NCBI RefSeq assembly: GCF_040298565.1
Contig: NZ_JBEPAK010000009.1
Location: 1-64,000, forward strand
Origin: Kitasatospora sp040298565
GTDB lineage: Bacteria; Actinomycetota; Actinomycetes; Streptomycetales; Streptomycetaceae
DNA: 64,000 nt
Direction: 5' to 3'
Within the stretch, counting starts at the first letter, position 1, and every line of letters starts with the position of its first letter. Under the pieces are notes generated by a model. The model was not told where the DNA came from, made no database searches, and worked only from the letters and a program-made list of their open reading frames with translations. Below, piece by piece: positions 41,979-51,063 of the stretch. The translations under genes were made by a program, and so were the position numbers.

Positions 41979-43610
41979 GTGCGAGCTGGGGTGGGGGCGG
42001 CAGGCCGTCGCAGGGGGACGGCCGCGGGACTGGCCGGAGCGGCACTGCTGGTCGCCGGGGCCGTGCTGACCCCGGGCGGTGCGTACGCGCAGCCCTCGCC
42101 GGCGCCCGGCCACAGCGCGGGGCGGGGCGAGGACGACGACGGCCAGGGGGGTCGCAGGGGCGACCACGGGAAGGCCGGGCCCCGGACCGGCGAGAGCCCG
42201 AGCGCCGGACCGGCCCGGCGGGCCGAACCGCCCGCCGGCTCCGCACCCGCCGGCTCCGCACCCGCCGGCTCCGCACCCGCCGGCTCCGCGCCCGCCGACG
42301 GCGGCAGTGCGCCGGTCGCCCGCCCGGTGCCCCCGGCGGGTGCCGTCCTGGCCGCCGCGGAGGACGGGCCGCAGGCCGCCGCCCCCACCGCCCAGGGCCT
42401 GCAGCAGGCGCTCGGTCCCGCCCTCGCGGACCGGAGCCTCGGCACCGTGACGATCGCCGTCGCGGACGCCGCCGACGGCCGCCTCCTCTACGGCTCGGGG
42501 GAGAACACCCCGGCCACCCCGGCCTCCACCACCAAGCTCGCCACCGCGGTCGCCGCGCTGTCCCTCCTGCCCGCGGACACCCGGCTCGCCACCCGGGTGG
42601 TCCGCGGCTCGACCCCGGGCACCGTCACCCTGGTCGGCGGCGGGGACCCGACGCTCACCGCGCTGCCCGCCGACCAGGTGCAGATCGGCGGACAGCCCGT
42701 CGACGCCGACACCGCCCCCGCCTCCCTGGAGGCGCTCGCCCGGCAGACCGCCACCGCCCTCAAGGCGGCCGGCACCACCACGGTCCAGCTGGACTACGAC
42801 CTGTCGATGTACACGGGCAGCCCGCAGCACCGGAACCACGACGCGCAGAACATCGCGCTGGTCGTCCCGCTGATGGTGGACGAGGCCAAGGCCGACCCGA
42901 GGAGCCGGGAGGAGGCCCCGAACCGCGTCGCCGACCCGGCCGGCGCGGCCGCCGACGCCTTCGCCGCGATGCTCGCCGCCCAGGGCGTCACCGTCGAGGG
43001 CAAGGCCAGGCCCGCCACCGCCCCGGCGGCCGCCGACGCCCCCGTCCTCGGCAAGGTCGAGTCGCCGACCCTCGCCCGGCTGGTGGAGCGGCTGCTGACC
43101 ACCTCGGACAACCAGCTCGCCGAGGCGATCGCCCGTCAGGTCGCGCTGGCCGCCCACCAGCCGGCCGGCTTCGAGGGCGCGGCGACCGCCGTCACCCGGC
43201 AGCTCGCCGCACTGGGCGTCCCGATGACCGGCGTGGTCCTCGACGACGGCAGCGGCCTGCACCCGGACGACCGGATCCCGCCCGCCGTCCTGGTCCGACT
43301 CCTCGCCCTGGCCGCCTCCGACCAGCACCCCGAGTTGCGCCCGGTCCTCACCGGCCTCCCGGTCGCCGGGTTCAGCGGCACCCTCGACAGGCGCTACGGC
43401 ACCGGCTCCGGCGCCGCCGACGCGGCCGGGCTGATCCGCGCCAAGACCGGAACCCTCAGCGGCGTCAACACCCTGGCCGGCACTGTCGTGGACGCCGACG
43501 GCCGCCTCCTCCTCTTCGCCGTGATGACCCGCACCTCCGCCTCCGCCGACACCGCCCGCGCCGCCATGGACCGCATCGCCGCCCGCCTCGCCGCCTGCGG
43601 CTGCCACTGA
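41979..43610 (+). CDS. D-alanyl-D-alanine carboxypeptidase (PBP4/DacB type)
   Basis: 543-residue secreted S13 penicillin-binding protein that trims or cleaves peptidoglycan cross-links. After the signal peptide (ends near AYAQPS) is a disordered stretch with GSAPA repeats. The catalytic part follows: S183-T-T-K186 (PASTTKL), S376-D-N378 (TTSDNQLAE) and K489-T-G (AKTGTLSG). The GTG 41979 start has GAAAGGGG 8 bases upstream. Divergent from ppa. Confidence 0.92.
   Translation: MRAGVGAAGRRRGTAAGLAGAALLVAGAVLTPGGAYAQPSPAPGHSAGRGEDDDGQGGRRGDHGKAGPRTGESPSAGPARRAEPPAGSAPAGSAPAGSAPAGSAPADGGSAPVARPVPPAGAVLAAAEDGPQAAAPTAQGLQQALGPALADRSLGTVTIAVADAADGRLLYGSGENTPATPASTTKLATAVAALSLLPADTRLATRVVRGSTPGTVTLVGGGDPTLTALPADQVQIGGQPVDADTAPASLEALARQTATALKAAGTTTVQLDYDLSMYTGSPQHRNHDAQNIALVVPLMVDEAKADPRSREEAPNRVADPAGAAADAFAAMLAAQGVTVEGKARPATAPAAADAPVLGKVESPTLARLVERLLTTSDNQLAEAIARQVALAAHQPAGFEGAATAVTRQLAALGVPMTGVVLDDGSGLHPDDRIPPAVLVRLLALAASDQHPELRPVLTGLPVAGFSGTLDRRYGTGSGAADAAGLIRAKTGTLSGVNTLAGTVVDADGRLLLFAVMTRTSASADTARAAMDRIAARLAACGCH
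42231..42290 (+). repeat. 15-bp in-frame repeat, four units, in dac
   Basis: Four copies of CCCGCCGGCTCCGCA (last with one change) encode PAGSA units in the linker between signal peptide and enzyme, probably a wall-spanning spacer. Confidence 0.9.
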
Positions 43611-43871
43611 CCCGCCCGCGCCGGGGCGACCGTCCGGACCGGCCGCGCGACGCCGACCGCGCCCCGCCCCCGCCGGGCCGGCGGCCCGGGTTCGGCGGCC
43701 GGGTTCGGGGGCCGTGCGGGCGGGCAGGAGGGGTGGAGGGCGGGTGTCCGGGCCGTCGTTCGTACCCGTGGGCCGGTGCTTCCGGGCGGTGGTCGCGGAT
43801 CCGGGGCCGGTGGCCGAGGTGTTGCCGGCAGGTGGCTGCCGTTGGTGGTGATGAGCACGTACGGTGAGGGC

Positions 43872-45053
43872 ATGACGAGCGCGAGTGGCGGGGCTGACAT
43901 GGTCGACTGGAATCTCGCGGTCGCTACCGCGACGAGGCTGGTGCGGCCGGGGCCGGAGGTGAGCCGGGCGGAGGCGGCGGCGGTGGTCGCCGAGCTGCGC
44001 CGGCACGCCCTGGAGGCGGAGGAGCACGTGCGGGCGTTCACCGGGATGCGGTCGAGCAGCCTGGCCGCGGCCGCCGCGACCCCCGTGCTGGTGGTGGACC
44101 GCCCCGGGTGGGTGCGGGCGAACGTGGCGGGCTTCCGGACGGTCGTCCAGCCGCTGGTGGAGAAGCTGCAGGCGCGGCGGGCGAACAGCGCGGCGGCGGG
44201 CGTGTTCGGTGCGGTGGGGGAGAAGGCCACCGGGATCGAGGTCGGGGCGCTGCTGGCGTTCCTGGCGACCAAGGTGCTGGGCCAGTACGAGACCTTCGCG
44301 CCGGCCGAGCCCTCGCTGGAGGCCCCGGACAGCCCGGCGGCGCTGTTCGACAAGCCGCGGCTGGGCCCGGAGGGCCCCGGTCCTGGCCGGCTGCTGCTGG
44401 TGGCGCCGAACATCGTCCACGTCGAGCGCGAACTGGACGTGGACCCGTCCGACTTCCGGCTCTGGGTGTGTCTGCACGAGGAGACGCACCGGACGCAGTT
44501 CACGGCGGTGCCCTGGCTGCGCGACCACATCCAGTCCGAGGTGCAGGCCTTCCTGGCCGAGACGGACGTCGACCCGGGCGCCCTGCTGGACCGGCTGCGC
44601 GAGGCGGCGGGTTCGCTCGGCGGGGCCCTGCCCGGGGCGGGCGGCCGGGAGGGCCGGGACGGCGCCTCGGCGAACCTGCTGGAGATCGTCCAGTCGCCCG
44701 CGCAGCGGGAGATCCTGGGGCGCCTGACGGCGGTGATGTCGCTGCTGGAGGGCCACGCGGACGTCGTGATGGACGGGGTCGGGCCGGCCGTGGTGCCGAC
44801 GGTCGCGGAGATCCGGGAGAAGTTCCAGCAGCGCCGCGACCGGGGGGCGAACCGGCTGGACCTGATGCTGCGCCGGCTGCTGGGCATGGACGCCAAGCTG
44901 CGGCAGTACCAGGACGGCGCGGTGTTCGTCCGCGCGGTGGTGGAGCAGGTGGGCATGGAGGGGTTCAACCGGGTGTGGACCTCCCCGAACACCCTGCCGA
45001 CCAAGGACGAGATCCACGACCCGGCGGCCTGGGTCGCCCGGGTCGCCCGCTGA
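43872..45053 (+). CDS. zinc-dependent metalloprotease (DUF2342 family)
   Basis: 393 residues of the actinobacterial DUF2342/zincin-like family, with the zinc motif HEETH at 202-206 (LWVCLHEETHRTQF). Substrate unknown. TACGGT (43860-43865) ends six bases before ATG 43872, so the mRNA may be leaderless; GAGGG in the same place could also serve as ribosome site. The preceding 260 bp is GC-rich with no gene. Confidence 0.85.
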   Translation: MTSASGGADMVDWNLAVATATRLVRPGPEVSRAEAAAVVAELRRHALEAEEHVRAFTGMRSSSLAAAAATPVLVVDRPGWVRANVAGFRTVVQPLVEKLQARRANSAAAGVFGAVGEKATGIEVGALLAFLATKVLGQYETFAPAEPSLEAPDSPAALFDKPRLGPEGPGPGRLLLVAPNIVHVERELDVDPSDFRLWVCLHEETHRTQFTAVPWLRDHIQSEVQAFLAETDVDPGALLDRLREAAGSLGGALPGAGGREGRDGASANLLEIVQSPAQREILGRLTAVMSLLEGHADVVMDGVGPAVVPTVAEIREKFQQRRDRGANRLDLMLRRLLGMDAKLRQYQDGAVFVRAVVEQVGMEGFNRVWTSPNTLPTKDEIHDPAAWVARVAR

Positions 45054-45319
45054 GGAAGCCGACGAGGCGGGACCGCCGCTGGTCCGTGGCGGTCAAACCC
45101 GCTCGTACGAGTGGTCCAATCGGGCAGGCGGTGGGTGAAGATACGTTTCTCCATTCACCCGAACGTGGGACGGTGGTCGTACCGATGGCGCGGGTGGCGT
45201 AGCGGGTCGCCGCTTTCTGCCACCATCTGTGAGCGCCCGGTAACGCGGCGCTCATGTCGGCGCGCGGCCCCGGCCGCGCCCGCCGCAGTCCTGTCCCCTC
45301 CGCCGAGGAGTCGTCCGCC

Positions 45320-46447
45320 GTGGGCCCTCACCCCGCCGTAGCCGCGATACGCCTGGCCGTCCGCCGTACGCTCACCGACCTCGCCGCCGAGGCCGGTACC
45401 ACCTTCACCGCGCCCGTGCGCGAGCCCCGCGAACGCCCGGCCGGTGCGCCGCTGGTGGGCGCCGCCGTCGGCACCACCCTGATCGGCAACGCCGCCCGTC
45501 ACCCCTCCGGTCTGCCCCGCACCCCGGCCGCCCCCGGCTCGCCGCTGGTGCTGGTCGCGGTCAGCGGCGGCGCCGACTCGATGGCGCTGGCCATCGCCGC
45601 CGCCTTCGAAGCCCCCAAGATCGGCCTGCGGGTCGGCGCCGTCACCGTCGACCACGGCCTGCAGCCCGGCTCCGCCGACCGCGCCGCCCAGGTCGCCGAG
45701 CGGCTGCGGTCGCTCGGCCTGGACCCGGTCGAGGCGATCCCGGTGCAGGTCGGCCGCGACGGCGGGCCGGAGGCGGCCGCGCGGGACGCCCGCTACGCCG
45801 CCCTCGACGAGGCGGCCGAGCGCCACGGCGCGATCGCGGTGCTGCTCGGCCACACCCGGGACGACCAGGCCGAGACCGTCCTGCTGGGCCTCGCCCGCGG
45901 GTCGGGCGCCCGCTCGCTGGCCGGCATGCCGGCCCAGAAGGGCCGCTACCGCCGGCCGCTGCTGGAGCTGGACCGGGCGGCCACCCGGCAGGCCTGCTCC
46001 GCCCAGGCGATCCCGGTCTGGGACGACCCGCACAACTGTGATCCCGCCTACACCCGCTCGAGGGTGCGCCACGAGGTGCTGCCGGTGCTGGAGAAGCACC
46101 TGGGCGGCGGCGTGGTGGAGGCGCTGGCCCGCACCGCCCGGCTGTTCCGCGACGACGCCGACGCCCTCGACCAGTGGGCCTCCCTGGCCGAACGCGACCT
46201 CCGGACGGGCGAAGGCACCCTGGACGCCGTGAAGCTGGCCGAACTGCCGTCGGCCGTCCGGCGCCGGGTGCTGCGCCGGGCCGCGCTGCGCGCGGGCTGT
46301 CCGGCCGGGGACCTGTTCGCCCGGCACCTGGAGACGGTGGACCTGCTGGTCACCGGATGGCGGGGTCAGGGGCCGCTGCACCTACCCGGGGGAGTCGAGG
46401 CCACCCGCCGGTGTGGCACGCTGGTCTTTCGGCGGCAGGGCGACTGA
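45320..46447 (+). CDS. tilS: tRNA(Ile)-lysidine synthetase
   Basis: 375 residues. Modifies C34 of the CAU anticodon tRNA-Ile so that it reads AUA. The PP-loop SGGADS is at 82-87, with GHTRDDQAETVLLGLARGSG downstream. GTG 45320 with GAGGAG upstream is chosen over GTG/ATG starts before it. The 266 bp upstream carries an inverted repeat GGGTGAA/TTCACCC (45133-45139 with 45154-45160) and no gene. It precedes hpt, the usual order. Confidence 0.93.
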   Translation: MGPHPAVAAIRLAVRRTLTDLAAEAGTTFTAPVREPRERPAGAPLVGAAVGTTLIGNAARHPSGLPRTPAAPGSPLVLVAVSGGADSMALAIAAAFEAPKIGLRVGAVTVDHGLQPGSADRAAQVAERLRSLGLDPVEAIPVQVGRDGGPEAAARDARYAALDEAAERHGAIAVLLGHTRDDQAETVLLGLARGSGARSLAGMPAQKGRYRRPLLELDRAATRQACSAQAIPVWDDPHNCDPAYTRSRVRHEVLPVLEKHLGGGVVEALARTARLFRDDADALDQWASLAERDLRTGEGTLDAVKLAELPSAVRRRVLRRAALRAGCPAGDLFARHLETVDLLVTGWRGQGPLHLPGGVEATRRCGTLVFRRQGD

Positions 46448-46517
46448 GGGCGAGGCACGTCCCGGGGGAGCCGGCCGCCGGCCACACAGACCCCGAACGT
46501 TTGAGGACGTATCCCCG

Positions 46518-47072
46518 GTGGACCAGAACGACATGGGCGCTGACCTCGCAAAGGTGCTCATCAGCAAGGACGAGATCGACGCCAAGCTCCTGGAGCTGGC
46601 CGAGCGGATCGACCGGGACTACGCAGGCAAGGACCTGCTGATCGTCGGCGTCCTCAAGGGGGCCGTGATGGTCATGGCCGACCTCGCCCGCGCCCTGCAC
46701 TCGCAGGTCACCATGGACTGGATGGCGGTCTCCTCGTACGGCATGGGCACCAAGTCCTCGGGCGTGGTGCGCATCCTGAAGGACCTGGACACCGACATCG
46801 CGGGCCGCGACGTCCTGATCGTCGAGGACATCATCGACTCCGGTCTGACGCTGTCCTGGCTGCTGGGCAACCTGGGGTCGCGCGGCCCGGCCTCGCTCGA
46901 GGTCTGCACCCTGCTGCGCAAGCCGGACGCCGCCAAGGTCGAGATCGACGTGAAGTACGTCGGCTTCGACATCCCGAACGAGTTCGTGGTCGGCTACGGG
47001 CTGGACTACGCGGAGAAGCTGCGTAACCTCCCCTTCATCGGGACCCTCGCCCCGCACGTCTACGGCGGCTGA
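46518..47072 (+). CDS. hpt: hypoxanthine phosphoribosyltransferase
   Basis: 184 residues. Salvages hypoxanthine/guanine with PRPP. The PRPP loop LIVEDIIDSGLTL has the acidic pair E103-D104; GVLKGAVMVMADLARAL and VSSYGMGTKSSG are other conserved parts. GTG 46518 follows GAGG; ATG 46533 is an alternative. A 12-bp hairpin follows the gene. Confidence 0.94.
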   Translation: MDQNDMGADLAKVLISKDEIDAKLLELAERIDRDYAGKDLLIVGVLKGAVMVMADLARALHSQVTMDWMAVSSYGMGTKSSGVVRILKDLDTDIAGRDVLIVEDIIDSGLTLSWLLGNLGSRGPASLEVCTLLRKPDAAKVEIDVKYVGFDIPNEFVVGYGLDYAEKLRNLPFIGTLAPHVYGG

Positions 47073-47086
47073 GGCCCGTTCGGGCT

Positions 47087-47118
47087 ACGGGCGGGAACAG
47101 TAGGTGGTTCCCGCCCGT
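47087..47118 (+). terminator. terminator after hpt
   Basis: Perfect 12-bp arms (47087-47098 and 47107-47118) with an 8-base loop. A short AT-rich segment at 47190-47212 further on probably belongs to the ftsH promoter region. Confidence 0.8.
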
Positions 47119-47297
47119 TGGACCGGGGGGACAAAGAACGACGGCCGTGTCGCCGCGCTCCCGCCATGGGCGGGTCCGACTGCGGTACGGTCCAATAAAC
47201 CGCTCTTCACATGAGCACCGACCCGGATGCGCCGAGGCCCCCCGCCTCCCGGCGCCGTTGAGTGGCAGGAGGGACGGGGCGGCAACGCCCCGCATGG

Positions 47298-49352
47298 ATG
47301 GACGTCAAGCGATACTTCCGTGCGCCGATCATGTGGATCGTGCTGGCCGTCCTCGCCGTCATCGTACTGATGCAGGTCGTTTCGGACTCGAACGGCTACA
47401 AGACGGTGGACACCGGTCAGGTGGTCGCGGCGATCGACGCGCACAACGTCAAGTCGGCGCAGATCACCACCGGTGACTCGAACACGATCAAGATCCAGCT
47501 GAAGGACGGCGCCACGCTGTCCGCGGCCGGTACGGGCAAGGCCCCGTCCGGCACCAAGTTCCAGGCCTCGTACATCGGCGACCAGGGTGTCGCGATCGCC
47601 GACAAGCTCCAGGCCCAGATCAACGACAAGGACTCGAACACGCTCGCCGAGGGCTACACCGTCAGCCCGGAGAAGCAGAGCACCTTCGTCAGCCTGCTGC
47701 TGTCGATGCTGCCGATCGTGATCATCGTCCTGGTCTTCCTGTTCCTGATGAACCAGATGCAGGGCGGCGGCTCGCGCGTCATGCAGTTCGGCAAGTCCAA
47801 GGCCAAGCTGCTCACCAAGGACACCCCGAAGACCACCTTCGCCGACGTCGCGGGCGCCGACGAGGCGGTCGAGGAGCTCCACGAGATCAAGGAGTTCCTG
47901 CAGGAGCCGGCCAAGTTCCAGGCCGTCGGCGCCAAGATCCCCAAGGGCGTGCTGCTCTACGGCCCGCCCGGGACCGGCAAGACCCTGCTGGCGCGTGCCG
48001 TCGCGGGCGAGGCCGGGGTGCCGTTCTACTCGATCTCCGGCTCCGACTTCGTCGAGATGTTCGTCGGTGTCGGTGCCAGCCGGGTCCGCGACCTGTTCGA
48101 GCAGGCCAAGGCGAACGCCCCGGCGATCGTCTTCGTCGACGAGATCGACGCCGTCGGCCGGCACCGCGGCGCGGGCCTCGGCGGTGGCCACGACGAGCGC
48201 GAGCAGACCCTCAACCAGCTGCTGGTCGAGATGGACGGCTTCGACGTCAAGGGCGGCGTGATCCTGATCGCGGCGACCAACCGGCCCGACATCCTGGACC
48301 CGGCGCTGCTGCGCCCGGGCCGCTTCGACCGCCAGATCGCGGTGGAGCGCCCGGACCTCCAGGGCCGCCTGGACATCCTCAAGGTGCACCAGAAGGGCAA
48401 GCCGATCGCGCCCGACGTCGACCTGTCGGCCGTCGCCAAGCGCACCCCCGGCTTCACCGGCGCCGACCTCTCGAACGTGCTCAACGAGGCCGCGCTGCTG
48501 ACCGCCCGCTCGGACAAGAAGCTGATCGACAACGGCATCCTGGACGAGGCGATCGACCGCGTCGTGGCCGGTCCGCAGAAGCGCACGCGGATCATGTCCG
48601 ACAAGGAGAAGAAGATCACCGCGTACCACGAGGGCGGTCACGCCCTGGTCGCGGCGGCCTGCCAGTACAGCGACCCGGTGCACAAGATCACCATCCTGTC
48701 CCGCGGCCGGGCCCTCGGCTACACCATGGTGCTGCCGGACGAGGACAAGTACTCCACCACCCGCAACGAGATGCTCGACCAGCTGGCGTACATGCTGGGC
48801 GGGCGCGCGGCGGAGGAGCTGGTCTTCCACGACCCGACCACCGGCGCCTCGAACGACATCGAGAAGGCCACCGCCACCGCGCGGGCCATGGTCACCCAGT
48901 ACGGCATGACCGAGCGCCTGGGTGCGATCAAGTTCGGCACCGACAACTCGGAGCCGTTCCTGGGCCGCGAGATGGGTCACCAGCGCGACTACTCGGAAGA
49001 GGTCGCCGCGCTGGTCGACGAAGAGGTGAAGAAGCTCATCGAGAGCGCGCACAACGAGGCCTGGGAGATCCTGGTCGAGAACCGCGACGTGCTCGACAAC
49101 CTGGTTCTGGAACTCCTGGAGAAGGAGACCCTGAACAAGGAGCAGATCGCCGAGATCTTCGCCCCCGTGGTCAAGCGCCCGGCCCGGCCGGCCTGGACGG
49201 GTTCCACCCGTCGCACGCCGTCCACCCGGCCGCCGGTCCAGTCGCCGAAGGAGCTGGCGCTCACCAACGGCGCCGCCGCGACCGACACCGCTCCGGTGGA
49301 CGTCGTGAAGCTCCCGCCGCTGCCGGCCGCCGAGCCGCCGACCGAGGGCTGA
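47298..49352 (+). CDS. ftsH: ATP-dependent zinc metalloprotease FtsH
   Basis: 684-residue membrane-bound AAA+ protease. TM1 (APIMWIVLAVLAVIVLMQVV), an outside domain of about 100 residues, TM2 (LLLSMLPIVIIVLVFLFLM), Walker A GPPGTGKT (222-229), Walker B FVDEIDA and the SRH region (RPGRFDRQIAVERP). The zinc site HEGGH is at 444-448. The C-terminus is the Pro/Ala-rich type seen in Streptomyces. ATG 47298 (MDVKRYF) matches other streptomycetes; the earlier GTG 47262 has no ribosome site. Confidence 0.97.
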   Translation: MDVKRYFRAPIMWIVLAVLAVIVLMQVVSDSNGYKTVDTGQVVAAIDAHNVKSAQITTGDSNTIKIQLKDGATLSAAGTGKAPSGTKFQASYIGDQGVAIADKLQAQINDKDSNTLAEGYTVSPEKQSTFVSLLLSMLPIVIIVLVFLFLMNQMQGGGSRVMQFGKSKAKLLTKDTPKTTFADVAGADEAVEELHEIKEFLQEPAKFQAVGAKIPKGVLLYGPPGTGKTLLARAVAGEAGVPFYSISGSDFVEMFVGVGASRVRDLFEQAKANAPAIVFVDEIDAVGRHRGAGLGGGHDEREQTLNQLLVEMDGFDVKGGVILIAATNRPDILDPALLRPGRFDRQIAVERPDLQGRLDILKVHQKGKPIAPDVDLSAVAKRTPGFTGADLSNVLNEAALLTARSDKKLIDNGILDEAIDRVVAGPQKRTRIMSDKEKKITAYHEGGHALVAAACQYSDPVHKITILSRGRALGYTMVLPDEDKYSTTRNEMLDQLAYMLGGRAAEELVFHDPTTGASNDIEKATATARAMVTQYGMTERLGAIKFGTDNSEPFLGREMGHQRDYSEEVAALVDEEVKKLIESAHNEAWEILVENRDVLDNLVLELLEKETLNKEQIAEIFAPVVKRPARPAWTGSTRRTPSTRPPVQSPKELALTNGAAATDTAPVDVVKLPPLPAAEPPTEG

Positions 49353-49386
49353 CCGCCCGGAGCCGGGCCCGGTTCCCCGGGGGAAT

Positions 49387-49430
49387 GGATGCCGCGTCAC
49401 CAGGGTTTGTACCCTGGAGGCGCGGCATCC
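49387..49430 (+). promoter_or_regulatory. interrupted hairpin with internal TACCCT between ftsH and folE
   Basis: Outer arms GGATGCCGCG/CGCGGCATCC (49387-49396, 49421-49430) and inner arms CCAGGG/CCCTGG (49400-49405, 49412-49417) form one long imperfect stem. The loop and inner arm include TACCCT (49410-49415), a possible -10 for folE. It could serve as both terminator and operator. Confidence 0.55.
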
Positions 49431-49473
49431 GTGCTGTTCAGCCAGAGTCTTCCCACACGTAAGCGAGGCCCGC

Positions 49474-50079
49474 ATGATCGACCCGGTGACGCTCGACGGC
49501 CCTGTCGCCGTCGGCACCTTCGACCAGAAGCGGGCCGAGAACGCCATCCGCGAGCTGCTGCTCGCCGTGGGGGAGGACCCGGACCGCGAGGGCCTGCTGG
49601 AGACCCCGGCCCGGGTGGCGCGGGCCTACAAGGAGATATTCGCGGGCCTGTGGCAGGAGCCCGAGGACGTCCTGACCACCACCTTCGACCTCGGCCACGA
49701 CGAGATGGTGCTGGTCAAGGACATCGAGCTGACCTCGGTCTGCGAGCACCACCTGGTGCCGTTCCGCGGGGTGGCGCACGTCGGGTACATCCCGTCCGCC
49801 AGCGGCAAGATCACCGGCCTGTCCAAGCTGGCCCGGCTGGTCGACGTCTACGCCCGCCGCCCGCAGGTGCAGGAGCGGCTGACCAGCCAGGTCGCCGACG
49901 CGCTGATGCGGATCCTGGAGCCGCGCGGGGCGATCGTCGTGGTCGAGTGCGAACACATGTGCATGTCGATGCGCGGCATCCGCAAGCCCGGCGCCAAGAC
50001 CATCACCTCCTGCGTGCGCGGCCAGCTGCGCGACCCGGCGAGCCGGGCCGAGGCGATGAGCCTGATCATCGGCCGGTAG
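49474..50079 (+). CDS. folE: GTP cyclohydrolase I
   Basis: 201 residues. First step of folate synthesis, GTP to dihydroneopterin triphosphate. The zinc ligands are in SVCEHHLVPF and ECEHMCMSMRG; the substrate pocket region HVGYIPSASGKITGLSKLAR is intact. ATG 49474. The stop codon lies inside the first unit of a 7-bp tandem repeat. Confidence 0.96.
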   Translation: MIDPVTLDGPVAVGTFDQKRAENAIRELLLAVGEDPDREGLLETPARVARAYKEIFAGLWQEPEDVLTTTFDLGHDEMVLVKDIELTSVCEHHLVPFRGVAHVGYIPSASGKITGLSKLARLVDVYARRPQVQERLTSQVADALMRILEPRGAIVVVECEHMCMSMRGIRKPGAKTITSCVRGQLRDPASRAEAMSLIIGR

Positions 50080-50121
50080 CCGGTAGCCGGTAGCCGGTAG
50101 CCGGTAGCCGGTAGCCGGTAG
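50073..50121. repeat. 7-bp tandem repeat CCGGTAG, seven units
   Basis: Seven perfect head-to-tail copies, then a partial CCGG. The first copy supplies the last Arg codon and TAG stop of folE. Since 7 is not a multiple of 3, TAG appears in all three plus frames within 21 bp. It lies just before the convergent ferritin-like gene. Confidence 0.95.
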
Positions 50122-50158
50122 CCGGGCGGCCCGTGGGCGCGGCCGCCGGTGCGGCGGC

Positions 50159-50947
50159 TCAGAGCACCTCGTGCTCCGCGTGCGGCGGGGCCGGGGTGCC
50201 CAGCGCGTTGCGGCGCTCGGGCATCCGCAGGGTGACCATCCGGCGCCAGCCGAGGACGCGGTCGTACAGGTACAGCGCGTGCACCCCCAGGGTGACCAGG
50301 GCGAGCTGCCAGCGCGGCCAGCCCAGGATCCGCGCCATCCGGGCGGTGACCGCGAGACCGACGTCCCGGTGGGTGCGGATCTCGCCCCGGGCGGTGGCCT
50401 CCAGGGTGTGCCGGATGTACGGGCCGTGGCCCGCGTCCTTCAGCCGCAGCAGCTCCTCGTGGCAGTATGCGAGGTGGTTGTCCTCGTCGGCGGAGATCAT
50501 CCGCATCGCCCGGCCGAGGTCCGGGTTGTCCCCGTACACCTTGACCAGCTGGCGCATCTGCTCGGCGGCGCGCTGCTCGGTGACCCGGCTGTGCGCGAGG
50601 TAGACGATGATCTCCCGGTCGCTCAGCGGGACGTCGCTCTTCAGCCGCTCGTGGGAGAGGCCGACGCCCTGGCGCTCCAGCAGCATGCAGTAGTCGGCCT
50701 CCTCAGGGACGGGCACCTTGGGCAGGCCGCGCTTGTTCAGCAGCTGGGCGAAGATCCGGCCGTGCTTGCGTTCGTCCGCGCCGTGCCGGGCGACCTTCGG
50801 CGCGAGGACCGGGTCCTGGGTGAGGGCGGTGATCCGCTCGTTCTCCCACCCGCCCTGGTCCTCGCCGCCGGCCGCGATGCTGCAGAACAGCTGGTACGCC
50901 TGGTCGTTCCGGTAGATCTCGTCGAAGAGCGAGCGGGTGCTCAGCAC
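50159..50947 (-). CDS. ferritin-like di-iron domain protein
   Basis: 262 residues, all-helical with carboxylate/His motifs typical of ferritin-like folds (WENERITALTQDP; HGADERKHGRIFAQLL; VTEQRAAEQMRQLV; SADEDNHLAYCHEELL), and a hydrophobic helix near the C-terminus (LALVTLGVHALYLYDRVLGW). Probably binds a di-iron centre; reaction unknown. GTG 50947 follows a good AGGAGG. The gene is opposite to folE and folP and interrupts the folate cluster. Confidence 0.75.
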   Translation of the reverse strand: MLSTRSLFDEIYRNDQAYQLFCSIAAGGEDQGGWENERITALTQDPVLAPKVARHGADERKHGRIFAQLLNKRGLPKVPVPEEADYCMLLERQGVGLSHERLKSDVPLSDREIIVYLAHSRVTEQRAAEQMRQLVKVYGDNPDLGRAMRMISADEDNHLAYCHEELLRLKDAGHGPYIRHTLEATARGEIRTHRDVGLAVTARMARILGWPRWQLALVTLGVHALYLYDRVLGWRRMVTLRMPERRNALGTPAPPHAEHEVL

Positions 50948-51063
50948 GGCGCCTCCTGCGCGCATCCGGGGCGGCGCCCGCCGGGTGTCCGGCGGGCGGC
51001 CGCGATACGTTCCCCCGAACCGCCGGACGGTCGGGCCGACCGGCGGGTAATCACCCGCACGCC

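Noticed and set aside
47085..49547. 820-aa minus-strand ORF opposite ftsH
   Set aside because: The plus strand is an unambiguous FtsH; the minus frame is low-complexity Arg/Gly/Val/Asp.
50073..50121. CRISPR array
   Set aside because: Units are 7 bp without spacers, and there are no cas genes. It is a simple tandem repeat.
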